Shown here: positions 1-7,126 of the stretch, piece by piece | Layout of the letters: each line of letters begins with the position of its first letter | How positions within the stretch are numbered: position 1 is the stretch's first letter | Assembly: GCF_009707365.1 (NCBI RefSeq) | Contig: NZ_CP046122.1 | Location: forward strand, 868,001 to 932,000 | Reading direction: 5' to 3' | From: Microlunatus sp. Gsoil 973 | GTDB lineage: Bacteria > Actinomycetota > Actinomycetes > Propionibacteriales > Propionibacteriaceae | Length of the DNA stretch: 64,000 bases | Notes under the pieces: model-generated | Told to the model about the DNA's origin: nothing | The model's input: the letters and a program-made list of their open reading frames with translations, nothing else | Databases searched by the model: none | Program-made: the position numbers and the translations under genes

Positions 1-1
1 C

Positions 2-133
2 TGGGTGTGGGACATGTACCGGCCGTCCCGATTCGTGAAGAGCGCCAAGGTGCTCACCTTCCGCGACGTCTCCATCGAGGAGATCGTGCACAGTGACCTC
101 GAACTGCCCAAGGACGTGTCCGGAAACAGCTGA
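2..133 (+). CDS. DUF2469 family protein, C-terminal end (gene starts before the window)
   Basis: The first 43 codons in frame 2 read as the end of a DUF2469 protein: WVWDMYRPSRFVKSAKVLTF, then an acidic VSIEEIVHSDLELP tail and TGA. This matches my memory of Mycobacterium tuberculosis Rv2901c, a small protein of about 100 residues encoded next to rnhB. Its biochemical function is not known. In many actinobacteria the order is lepB-rnhB-DUF2469-yraN-comM-dprA; here yraN begins only at 32,002, so this gene marks the left edge of a large insertion. Only the C-terminal part is visible. Confidence 0.85.
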   Translation, partial: WVWDMYRPSRFVKSAKVLTFRDVSIEEIVHSDLELPKDVSGNS

Positions 134-531
134 TCTTTCGCTTGACGCGTGAGCCGTTCGTCGGCCTCCAGCGGCAACACGAATCCCTCAAGCTGTGTGA
201 ATCCGATCCGTATGACGCCCCGTTTGGGGCATCGGAGCCGGGCGGGTCTAACGGACAACCCGGTGTGAAGCAGGAAAATTCGCCCAGCCGACGTCTCATT
301 AGGGGAACGATCACCGGGCAGGGAACCTTGGTCGGACGCGGAGCTGGCAGGGTCAGCTGACCCGGGTGACGTCTTTGCCTGAAATCGCGAGCGATGGCTC
401 TGGCCGGGGCTGGTGGGGGCTCTTTGGTCATGGAGATGTGGCTGCTGGTGTGAGGATTCGTCTCGGCGTGCGTCTTAACGGTTGAGAGCGGAATGCAACA
501 TCGTGCGTGCCGCGGATCTAAGGAGTTTCAG
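134..531. other. Gene-free stretch with small hairpin and repeat end
   Basis: I see no convincing gene here. Positions 217-230 (GCCCC-GTTT-GGGGC) form a short hairpin that could help end transcription of the DUF2469 operon, although no T-run follows. Positions 305-325 carry the GATCACCGGGCAGGGA motif that ends the 130-bp repeat found at 6298 and 10131. The promoter of the Asp23 operon should lie in the last 100 bases, but I cannot place -35/-10 boxes with confidence. Confidence 0.6.
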
Positions 532-1044
532 ATGAGTGAGTCCACGACGACTCGACCGGTCACCGGTGAGGAGCAGCGCGCTGTTTCGGCTGCGGCGAAG
601 GCGGCTGAGCCGGATCAGAAGCAGTTGGATGATCTACACACGATTTTGGGCGATACGACCATTGCGGACACCGTGGTGCAGAAGATTGCCGGTCTTGCTG
701 TACGGGAGGTGCCGGGCGTGTACGCGATGGGCAATGTTGCTCGACGCGCGTTCAACAATCTGTCACAGCGTGTTCCCGGCACCGGGCAGCCGAGTGTGAC
801 TGGTGGGGTCGCGGTGCAGAAGGGTGAGCGAGAGACCGCCATCGATGTGTCGATCGTTGTCGAGTACGGCGCTCGGATCGCCGAGGTGTCGCAGGACATT
901 CGGGAGAACGTCATCCGGGCTGTCGAGGGCGGTACCGGGTTGTCGGTGGTGTCGGTTGATGTCGATGTCACGGACGTTCATCTGCCCGAGGATGACGACG
1001 ATTCCGCTGGTGGTCAGACCAGCTCTGATGAACAACTCCGCTGA
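532..1044 (+). CDS. Asp23/Gls24 family envelope stress protein (first copy)
   Basis: A 170-residue soluble protein with a central Asp23/Gls24 domain (about residues 40-155; TVVQKIAGLAVREVPGV then a beta-rich segment ending VVSVDVDVTDV) and an acidic C-terminal tail. Asp23 proteins of Gram-positive bacteria gather at the membrane through the anchor AmaP and take part in envelope homeostasis. I chose the ATG at 532 because AAGGAG lies 6 bases upstream (520-525); an in-frame ATG at 493 lacks such a site. It is the first gene of an operon that also encodes an AmaP-like anchor and an ECF sigma factor. Confidence 0.88.
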   Translation: MSESTTTRPVTGEEQRAVSAAAKAAEPDQKQLDDLHTILGDTTIADTVVQKIAGLAVREVPGVYAMGNVARRAFNNLSQRVPGTGQPSVTGGVAVQKGERETAIDVSIVVEYGARIAEVSQDIRENVIRAVEGGTGLSVVSVDVDVTDVHLPEDDDDSAGGQTSSDEQLR

Positions 1045-1159
1045 GTTTCCCGGTCGCGTGAGCGGGCCGGCGCCGATCTCTCAGACTGACCGGTCGGCGT
1101 TTGGACTTTCCGACGAGTTCGGTAGGTCGAATCCATCGACCGGTGTCAGGAGGATTGAA

Positions 1160-1342
1160 ATGTCTCGTACCACGATTGCCTTGTTTGTCGGGCTCGTTCT
1201 GGGCGTGACGGCGGCGTTTGGTGGCTTCGGGCCGTTCTTGATTGTGGCGGTGTTCGGTGCGGTCGGTTTGATCGTCGGGCTGGTTCTGGATGGCCGGATC
1301 GACTTGCCACGTCTGCTGGGTCGGGCGACGGAGCGCCGATGA
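1160..1342 (+). CDS. Small membrane protein, DUF2273-like, of the Asp23 operon
   Basis: A 60-residue protein that is almost entirely two hydrophobic helices (residues 5-22 and 24-43) with a basic tail. The ATG at 1160 follows a strong CAGGAGG site. Small DUF2273-type membrane proteins of this size commonly sit between Asp23 paralogues and amaP in Gram-positive bacteria. Its stop overlaps the ATG of the next gene (ATGA at 1339-1342), so translation is probably coupled. The family assignment rests on size, topology and position; a membrane-anchoring role is inferred. Confidence 0.72.
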   Translation: MSRTTIALFVGLVLGVTAAFGGFGPFLIVAVFGAVGLIVGLVLDGRIDLPRLLGRATERR

Positions 1343-1773
1343 TGTCCACCGGGATCAGGTATCCGAGCGACGATGGTCGGCTGGGTGCGGGCGGGTCTGG
1401 GCCGGAAGTGCCCGCGCGGTTGCGTGGTCGGGTACAAATCCCTGAGCGGGTGGTGCAGCGGATCGCGGCCCAGGCTGCTTCCGAAGTGGCCGCCTCCGGT
1501 GGTCGATCGGGCGGTTTCCTTGGTATCGGCGAGCACACCGACCTGGATGCGCGCCCGGAGGTCAAGGTCGACTTGTCCAGCGATGCAGTCCATCTGGCGA
1601 TCGAGCTGGCGGTGGAGTATCCGACGTCGCTGCGGTCAGCAACTCAGCGGGTCCGAGATCATGTCACCGAGCAGGTGCAGCAGCTGACGGGGATCGGTGT
1701 CGGCCGAGTCGACATCGACATCGTTGCCGTCGGGGAACGCAGACAAGAGCAGAGCGCGGGGGCCTTGCGATGA
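1339..1773 (+). CDS. Asp23/Gls24 family envelope stress protein (second copy)
   Basis: A 144-residue Asp23/Gls24 protein: a disordered N-terminus, then VQIPERVVQRIAAQAASEV and the typical amphipathic strand-helix-strand block ending GIGVGRVDIDIVAVG. It is more divergent than the first copy, having a Gly/Ser loop (SGGRSGGFLGIG) near residues 52-63. Start and stop overlap the flanking genes by four bases (ATGA), so the five genes from 1160 to 3025 are nearly gapless. By family it should be a cytoplasmic, membrane-recruited scaffold. Confidence 0.82.
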   Translation: MMSTGIRYPSDDGRLGAGGSGPEVPARLRGRVQIPERVVQRIAAQAASEVAASGGRSGGFLGIGEHTDLDARPEVKVDLSSDAVHLAIELAVEYPTSLRSATQRVRDHVTEQVQQLTGIGVGRVDIDIVAVGERRQEQSAGALR

Positions 1774-2348
1774 CCCGCCGGGCACCCGGGCTGCAGCGTC
1801 GCCCCAGCCGAACCGTGCCGGCATCGATCGCTGCCGGTGTGCTGACAGTCGCCGGTGTGTTGATCGTGCTTGTCGGCGTTTGGCGCCTGATCGACGGTAC
1901 GTGGCCGGCACCGGCGCAAGCTGTCCTGGGGTACCTGGCCAAGATCTCGTGGGGATCCACCGGCTGGTTGATCTTCTGTATCGGCGCAGCCGTTCTCGGC
2001 CTGATCATGATCATCGCCGGCGCCACACCGGGCCGCTACAACGCTGCCCGCATCGGCACACGTATCGGCACAGGCTCCACGCCTGGCACGACGCCCGAAA
2101 CGGAGTTCGTGATCAGCCGCCGGGGCATCGCCCGGCTCGCGGCAGCCCACGCGGATCTGGTCGATGGGGTGGAGTCGGTGACGGTCAAGGCCGGCGCCCG
2201 GCGGGTCCGGGTCTCGGTCGGCACCACATCTCGGCACACGGGCGACATCGCCCAAGCCGTCACCGTCGCAGTCCAGGCCGCGTTGACCGATGCCGGACTC
2301 AGCCCGGTGCCGCGGATCAACACCACGGCCTGGACGAAGGAGATCTGA
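1770..2348 (+). CDS. DUF6286-like membrane protein with an Asp23-like C-terminal domain
   Basis: A 192-residue protein with two transmembrane helices (about residues 17-38 and 64-86) followed by a roughly 90-residue cytoplasmic domain. That domain has the helix-strand-strand-helix-strand pattern seen in Asp23 (ISRRGIARLAAAHADLVDGV, then VRVSVGTTS and a final helix). Proteins of this design are found in actinobacterial Asp23/AmaP operons. It overlaps both neighbours. I infer that it anchors the Asp23 proteins at the membrane together with the next gene product. Confidence 0.7.
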   Translation: MTRRAPGLQRRPSRTVPASIAAGVLTVAGVLIVLVGVWRLIDGTWPAPAQAVLGYLAKISWGSTGWLIFCIGAAVLGLIMIIAGATPGRYNAARIGTRIGTGSTPGTTPETEFVISRRGIARLAAAHADLVDGVESVTVKAGARRVRVSVGTTSRHTGDIAQAVTVAVQAALTDAGLSPVPRINTTAWTKEI

Positions 2349-3025
2349 TGCGCTACCTCGCCTCCGGGGTCAATCGCGCCTGGCTGATCATCATCGGAGT
2401 GGTGTTGCTCGTTGCCGGGCTGCTCGGGACGCTGATTTCGCAGGACGGACTGCAACAGGCCGCAGCAGCAATCGGCCTGAACCTGAACCGTCCCGGCCCC
2501 GATGACACCATTCTTAGCCCCGCGGCTGTCTCTTGGCTGAATGATCCTCTGGGCGTGCTCAGCGTGATCATCGTCGGTGTGCTGTTGTTCCTCGCCGGGC
2601 TGGCATGGCTGGTCCGTCAGATTCCGCGGCGCGGGTTGGCTCAACCGTTCCGCTTGCACGACGACGTCCGATCCGGCATCACCCAGGTGGACAGCCAAAC
2701 AGTGTCTGATGCCGTGCGTCGGCAGGTCGAGTCGTTTCACGACGTCAGCCAAGTCGTAGCCCAGCTACGCGGCACTGCGCGGGACCCCGAACTCAGCCTC
2801 AAAGTCACAGCCGACGAACGGGCCGACATCGGCCAGCTGCTCAGTCTCATCCAGACAACCGTGATCGCTGACCTGCAGACAGCATTGGACACCGACGTAG
2901 CCCGGCTCGCAGTCCAACTGGAGATCGGTCGCGGACATACCAGCGCCGGCCACGTCACCCTCCCCGCCGGCCCATCCACCAGCGCACCAGCCATCACCAG
3001 CACCGGACGCGGAGCACGAACGTAG
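2348..3025 (+). CDS. amaP: AmaP-like alkaline shock response membrane anchor
   Basis: A 225-residue protein with two transmembrane helices (about residues 10-28 and 70-92) and a cytoplasmic domain from about residue 100, including LKVTADERADIGQLL and a C-terminal Ser/Thr/Ala-rich tail. This is the topology of AmaP, which tethers Asp23 to the membrane. The ATG at 2348 shares one base with the preceding stop. The gene for the ECF sigma factor follows after a 136-base gap. The name is by analogy; sequence identity to firmicute AmaP is likely low. Confidence 0.7.
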   Translation: MRYLASGVNRAWLIIIGVVLLVAGLLGTLISQDGLQQAAAAIGLNLNRPGPDDTILSPAAVSWLNDPLGVLSVIIVGVLLFLAGLAWLVRQIPRRGLAQPFRLHDDVRSGITQVDSQTVSDAVRRQVESFHDVSQVVAQLRGTARDPELSLKVTADERADIGQLLSLIQTTVIADLQTALDTDVARLAVQLEIGRGHTSAGHVTLPAGPSTSAPAITSTGRGART

Positions 3026-3161
3026 AGTGAACAAGGGAGCCCAGTCGCGTTCGCGACGGACCGGCAGCCATTCAAGCTCGCGCACGGCACACCGCCAACT
3101 GCCCCTCGTCATGCCGTCCCTGGTCCAGCGCATGGGCACCCGCAAGGCAGAGGAGGGCCAG

Positions 3162-3767
3162 ATGAGCCCCACAATTGCCAGTCCGCCCGGTCCCACGGCG
3201 CAACACCGTCCTGTGGAGTCGGTGAACTGGGATGAGACAACACTGGTCGTCCGCGCCCAGGCCGGAGAGGTTGCCGCCTTCGAATTTCTCGTCGACACCT
3301 ATGAGGCACCGCTGTACCGACTCGCGGTCCGCCTCTTGCGGAACCGCACGATCGCCGAGGACGTGCTGCAAGAAGGATTCATCGCCGCCTGGAGGAAACT
3401 CCCGACCCTGAACGCACCCGAAACGTTCAGAGCATGGATCTACCGGATCATCACCCGCCGGTGCCTGGACCAACTCCGCGCAAGCCGCGACCAGCTCCAA
3501 CTCGACGAGACCAACGGCGGAAACACCACCAGAGCCGGTGATACCGACCCGGCCATCACTGTCGAGACCGAGCAGCTGCGACACAGCCTCAACCGCGCCC
3601 TCACGGATCTTCCGCCGCAACTCAGAGTCTGCTGGATCCTCACCGAAGTCGACCAACTCAGCTATGCCGACATCTCCCAAGTGCTCGACCTGCCGGTCAG
3701 CACCGTACGCGGGCGGCTCGCACGCGCGCGCCACCAACTCGCCGAAGGAATGGCCTCATGGCGATGA
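3162..3767 (+). CDS. ECF-type RNA polymerase sigma factor
   Basis: A 201-residue sigma-70 family protein with only regions 2 and 4. Region 2 covers roughly residues 30-100 (FEFLVDTYEAPLYRLAVRLL through DVLQEGFIAAWRKL, then the DNA-contacting WIYRIITRRCLDQL). Region 4 covers roughly 140-198 (LPPQLRVCWILTEVDQLS, then the helix-turn-helix YADISQVLDLPVSTVRGRLA). I chose the ATG at 3162 because GAGGAGG lies just upstream; the frame is open to 3027 without a better site. The last 10 bases overlap the next gene, which encodes a zinc-finger candidate anti-sigma factor. Targets probably include this operon, but no promoter was identified. Confidence 0.9.
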   Translation: MSPTIASPPGPTAQHRPVESVNWDETTLVVRAQAGEVAAFEFLVDTYEAPLYRLAVRLLRNRTIAEDVLQEGFIAAWRKLPTLNAPETFRAWIYRIITRRCLDQLRASRDQLQLDETNGGNTTRAGDTDPAITVETEQLRHSLNRALTDLPPQLRVCWILTEVDQLSYADISQVLDLPVSTVRGRLARARHQLAEGMASWR

Positions 3768-4381
3768 CCAACCACGCGAACCCGCAAGGACCACGTCAGC
3801 ATGACGCGTTCCTGCCCTGCGGCCGATCCGTGGATGAAACCTGGGAAAACATCAGCCAGCCGCCCGACCCACACCAGCTCACCTGCCCGTTCTGCCGCGA
3901 TGCCCGCGCCGCCCTGCAACGGCTACAGCAGGCGACCCAGGACCTCCTCGCCCACGACACAACCGATCCCGACTTCCACGTCAGCCCACGAATCAAGAGA
4001 TCGGTGCTGGAGGTCGCCCGCAACGAAGCCCGCCGCAGCCGGATGCTTCCCCTGATTCAACCGAGCATCGGCCAGCCCAAGCCGACCCTGACCATCAGCG
4101 AACTCGAACTATCCAGCCAAATCCGCGACGCAGCCGATCAACTGCCCGGAATCCACGCACGCCGCTGCGTCGTCACCATCGACCCAACCGGCGACACGAG
4201 TCAGCACACGGAGAAACCGGCATCCATCACCATCAACCTGCGGACCGCCGTCAGCGCCCAAACCAACATCCCCCAAGCCATGACCCAGCTACGCCGAACC
4301 ATCATCGACCGAATATCCCGCCGGGCCGGGCTAACCGTCACCACCATCGAGGTGCACGTGGAGGACATCTACGATGCCTGA
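3758..4381 (+). CDS. Zinc-finger (ZAS-type) anti-sigma candidate fused to an Asp23-like domain
   Basis: A 207-residue soluble protein. The N-terminus carries C21 and then H39-x3-C43-x2-C46, the exact HX3CX2C signature of ZAS anti-sigma factors such as RsrA, with the fourth ligand at similar spacing. A linker follows, and residues about 105-205 form an Asp23-like unit (ISELELSSQIRDAADQLPGI through TVTTIEVHVEDIY). It overlaps the sigma gene by 10 bases, the classic sigma/anti-sigma arrangement. I infer that it holds the sigma factor inactive and senses the state of the Asp23-AmaP assembly through its own Asp23-like half. No transmembrane helix is present. Codon choice is rich in A and C compared with neighbours. 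Confidence 0.75.
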   Translation: MAMTNHANPQGPRQHDAFLPCGRSVDETWENISQPPDPHQLTCPFCRDARAALQRLQQATQDLLAHDTTDPDFHVSPRIKRSVLEVARNEARRSRMLPLIQPSIGQPKPTLTISELELSSQIRDAADQLPGIHARRCVVTIDPTGDTSQHTEKPASITINLRTAVSAQTNIPQAMTQLRRTIIDRISRRAGLTVTTIEVHVEDIYDA

Positions 4382-4724
4382 CCCCATCCACCCACCCCAG
4401 CCGACCAGTCCCACCCCGATCCCGGAACTGGCCCAGATCATCACCGACGCGATCAGCGCGACAACCGGCGTGCACCGCATCGAAGCCAACCTCGCCCAAG
4501 CGATCGGCCACCTTCACCGATCAACCCCAGCCCAAAACAGCCAAGTCATCCTCACCCAAAGACCAACACGCACCAACGCAAAACTCGACATCAGCATCCT
4601 GACCAACCAAACGGCATATCAAACAGCCCAAGACGTCCGACGCACGATCAACAACCTGCTGACCAGACACGGCCACACCCCCGGCACCATCACGATCAAC
4701 ATCATCAAAATCTGCGTCACCTGA
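4374..4724 (+). CDS. Small Asp23-like protein ending the sigma operon
   Basis: A 116-residue protein with a Pro-rich N-terminus (DPIHPPQPTSPTPIPE) and then a compact alpha/beta unit: ELAQIITDAISATTGVHRI, a strand around KLDISIL, helix TAQDVRRTINNLL and the final strand GTITINIIKI. This mirrors the Asp23 pattern of the upstream proteins, without the zinc finger. It overlaps the previous gene by eight bases and shares its A/C-rich codon use, unlike the G/C-rich start of the operon. The function is unknown; it may compete with or complete the Asp23 assembly. Confidence 0.6.
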   Translation: MPDPIHPPQPTSPTPIPELAQIITDAISATTGVHRIEANLAQAIGHLHRSTPAQNSQVILTQRPTRTNAKLDISILTNQTAYQTAQDVRRTINNLLTRHGHTPGTITINIIKICVT

Positions 4725-5400
4725 CCGGGGTCTGGTGGACCGGACTCGACTCGGGTTGACCGGGCACGGGCTCTCTACCGACGGATCGGCTTCGTCGTTG
4801 CCGAGACGGTGTACAACCTGCTGGAACCGAGCGCCGCCCTGGCGCTGGTCAAGCACGAGGGCGCCGGATCGTCTGCCCCGGCCGCCCCGGGCCGCGGACG
4901 TAGCGGGGCCACCACGACCGGTCAAGCCCCGGCTTCGCCTCAGAGTCTCCGCACGCCCGGTCGAGGATCCGATCCGGGGCGGGCCTGCCGGCACGTGATC
5001 TTGAACCGACGGGCCCAAACGAGGCCGGTCTATCTAGAATCTCCCCAGCCTCGCTGATGCTTGTTTACCCGCCAGCTTGGGAACACACCGTGAACCTCAA
5101 ACCGGTCATCGATTCGATGATGCGTCCCTGTCGAGCCGAAACATTGATGACCAGCGTTCGCGCGTTGCAGTTGCTGGGTACTGGGTCGGTACGGATGACG
5201 CTCTCGGCGGTCACACTCCGACCCCCGGCGGGTGCTCTATAGCCGTTGACGACATCCGCCATTGCACGCGATCCAGTCCTTCTGGGCTTTCAAGATCGCC
5301 GCAAGGAAGATGGCTCCACGCGTGCTCGCGAGGAGCCATCATCTTGGTAACGGCTGGGACCAGCTGTGGTCGTCGGCGGCGTTGGTGAGATCGTTCTGTC
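4725..5400. other. Gene-poor stretch of 676 bases
   Basis: Apart from a short acetyltransferase-like fragment (4755-4860) I see no supported gene. A 61-codon frame at 5057-5242 has no ribosome binding site and no recognisable motif. The promoter of the GAF-ANTAR gene at 5401 should lie at its right end. Confidence 0.5.
4755..4860 (+). pseudogene. Remnant of a GNAT-type acetyltransferase C-terminus
   Basis: One frame reads RARALYRRIGFVVAETVYNL and then LEPSAALALVKHEGA. The ALYRRIGF piece is the hallmark of the last helix and strand of GNAT acetyltransferases (usually ALYEKLGF). There is no start codon, no acetyl-CoA binding loop upstream, and the frame runs on into low-complexity sequence until a stop at 5055-5057. 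It is best read as a small leftover of a lost gene, one of several in this region. A chance match cannot be excluded. Confidence 0.4.
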
Positions 5401-6129
5401 ATGCGTGCGCAGGATCCCGGGGACAGATTTGCTGCGGTTGCCCGCGAATTGGCCGACCTCCCGGCCGGCGACGTACTCGACCGCGTGGCCGAGCTCGCTG
5501 TCGAGGTCATTGACGGCTGCGACCATGCCGGCGTCAGCCTGGTCCACCGAGGCAAAATCACGACCGTCGCCGCCACCGACGAGGTCGTCGTCACTGGCGA
5601 CAAGCAGCAGTACGCCTTCAACGAGGGACCCTGCCTCCAAAGCCTCGGCGAACACGAAACGGTCAGCTCCCCCCAGTTGAGCACTGATGACCGGTGGCCA
5701 AGGTGGGCCCGGTGGGCAACTGAACACCTGGGAATTGGCAGCATCCTCTGCTTCCAGCTGTTCACCAGCGAGCATTCCTACGGCACCCTGAACCTGTATT
5801 CAGACCGGGTCATCGCCTTCGACGGCCACGACGAGGCTGTCGGTTTGGCATTGGCCGCGCACACAGCGGTGGCAATCGCGGCCAGGCAGTCGATCGAGGG
5901 CCTCTCCAGCGCCGTCCGAAGCCGGACCGTGATCGGTCAAGCCGAGGGAATCTTGATGGAGCGTTATCAACTGTCGGCCGCACAAGCCTTCGCCGTGTTG
6001 GTCAGAGTCTCACGCGATGAGAACCGCAAGCTGATCCGGATCGCCGAGGAACTCGTCGACACACGGAAGACTCCCGGGACTCCAAACTCGTCTGCATCAA
6101 CGCCAACCGTCGACCCCCGAACAGGCTAG
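5401..6129 (+). CDS. GAF-ANTAR transcription antitermination regulator
   Basis: A 242-residue regulator with an N-terminal GAF sensor (about residues 10-165; FNEGPCLQSL and YGTLNLYSDRV are typical) and a C-terminal ANTAR RNA-binding domain (about 172-227; VIGQAEGILMERYQLSAAQA). ANTAR proteins bind paired RNA hexaloop hairpins and prevent termination; the actinobacterial GAF-ANTAR type is common. A ligand is not evident. No obvious operon partner exists: the next gene lies on the other strand more than 300 bases away. The ATG at 5401 has no strong Shine-Dalgarno sequence. Confidence 0.88.
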   Translation: MRAQDPGDRFAAVARELADLPAGDVLDRVAELAVEVIDGCDHAGVSLVHRGKITTVAATDEVVVTGDKQQYAFNEGPCLQSLGEHETVSSPQLSTDDRWPRWARWATEHLGIGSILCFQLFTSEHSYGTLNLYSDRVIAFDGHDEAVGLALAAHTAVAIAARQSIEGLSSAVRSRTVIGQAEGILMERYQLSAAQAFAVLVRVSRDENRKLIRIAEELVDTRKTPGTPNSSASTPTVDPRTG

Positions 6130-6445
6130 GCCCCTCACTGTCGGGAGTGGGACAGTCCCGCTCGCGCTCGTCTTGAACCAGCGGGACCTGATGGACGCTG
6201 GTCTCGGAGCTGCCCGACCTGCGCATTGCCCGATCAGAGGGGGATGTAGCCCGCGCTCACCGACGCCAGCAACGGGCTACAACCCTGCCCGGAACCGGAT
6301 CCCTTGTGCGACACCGACTCCGCGCTCATCGCGGTGCCCGCTGAAGTTGCCCGATGATCTGCCCGGCGATGGGGCTCACCGGCCGGTCGGCGGCGGTGTC
6401 GGTCCGCGAACGATCACCGGGCAGGGAGCGTCTTCCGGGCCGGAG
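6130..6445. other. Intergenic stretch with a 130-bp dispersed repeat
   Basis: This stretch lies between convergent genes. No gene is visible. It holds repeat copy A at 6298-6427. Confidence 0.6.
6298..6427 (+). repeat. 130-bp dispersed intergenic repeat, copy A
   Basis: Begins GATCCCTT and ends GATCACCGGGCAGGGA. It aligns over the same 130-base length with copy B at 10131-10260, sharing GATCCCTT-TGC-ACAC-GA at the start, TGCCCGATGATCT in the middle and CACCGGGCAGGGA at the end, with a divergent interior. No open frame is conserved between the copies. Confidence 0.6.
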
Positions 6446-7126
6446 TCAGTAGCGGCCTCCTTGCCAGGTGGCCAGGCAGACCCTGTTGCCGTCCGGATCC
6501 GCGAGCACCCAAAACGTTGGTGCCGCCGCGTCGCTGACCAAGGTTCCTCCGGCAGCCAGCGCGGCATCGATGCGCGGCCGGGCCTGGGCCGGATCAATGT
6601 AGATGTCGGGGTGGAATCGCTGCCGAGGTTCCTCGCTGCCGGAGCGTTGGAACCAGATCGGCGGCATCGCCTGGCCGTGATCGACAACATCGGCGCACTC
6701 GCCGGGGTCGGTGTAGTCACCGCCGTACACGGCAGCCCAGAAGGGTCCCAGCCGGTCCTGGTCCGGAGTGTCCAGGCCGAGTTCGATCTGGGAGACGGTC
6801 CGGCATTCGAGCTCGGCGCCCACATCCGCCGCGATCGCTGACACCTGGCGGGCCAGCTCCACGTCGACCGAGCTGACGCCGCCCACCGACGGGCTGCATA
6901 GCCTCACGTCGACGCGGGAGGGACGGAGATCGATCTCGACTTCATGAGCACGTTCTTCGGCTGCCGCGGCGATCCTCTCGGCTACTCGATGGCCGCGGGA
7001 GAAGTCACCGGTGTGGATCCTGGCGTGCAGCCGGTGCAGCCCGTAGAAGTTGAGCAGTCCCCAGCCGTCCAGCCCGGCATCGACGATCTGTTGCCCGGTC
7101 AACCGTTCCGCCGTCATGCTCGTCAC
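6446..7126 (-). CDS. DCoH-like plus VOC (glyoxalase/bleomycin-resistance fold) protein
   Basis: A 226-residue protein. Residues about 5-100 resemble the pterin-4a-carbinolamine dehydratase (DCoH) fold (LTGQQIVDAGLDGWGLLNFY, RGHRVAERIAAAAEERAHEVE). Residues about 112-226 are a VOC domain (IELGLDTPDQDRLGPFWAAV, FWVLADPDGNRVCLATW). VOC domains often bind a metal and hydrophobic small molecules; no substrate can be read from the sequence. Its ATG at 7126 overlaps the stop of the upstream minus-strand gene by four bases; an alternative ATG lies at 7117. Two other proteins in the window (39070 and 54494) repeat this DCoH-VOC design. Confidence 0.75.
   Translation of the reverse strand: MTSMTAERLTGQQIVDAGLDGWGLLNFYGLHRLHARIHTGDFSRGHRVAERIAAAAEERAHEVEIDLRPSRVDVRLCSPSVGGVSSVDVELARQVSAIAADVGAELECRTVSQIELGLDTPDQDRLGPFWAAVYGGDYTDPGECADVVDHGQAMPPIWFQRSGSEEPRQRFHPDIYIDPAQARPRIDAALAAGGTLVSDAAAPTFWVLADPDGNRVCLATWQGGRY

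Noticed and set aside
1697-2347. Upstream extension of the AmaP-like frame
   Set aside because: The part before 2348 lies out of frame within two other well-supported genes and is Arg/Pro-rich. The ATG at 2348 gives a sensible two-helix membrane protein.
5057-5242. A 61-codon plus-strand frame
   Set aside because: No ribosome binding site, no motif, and no neighbour that would suggest a function.
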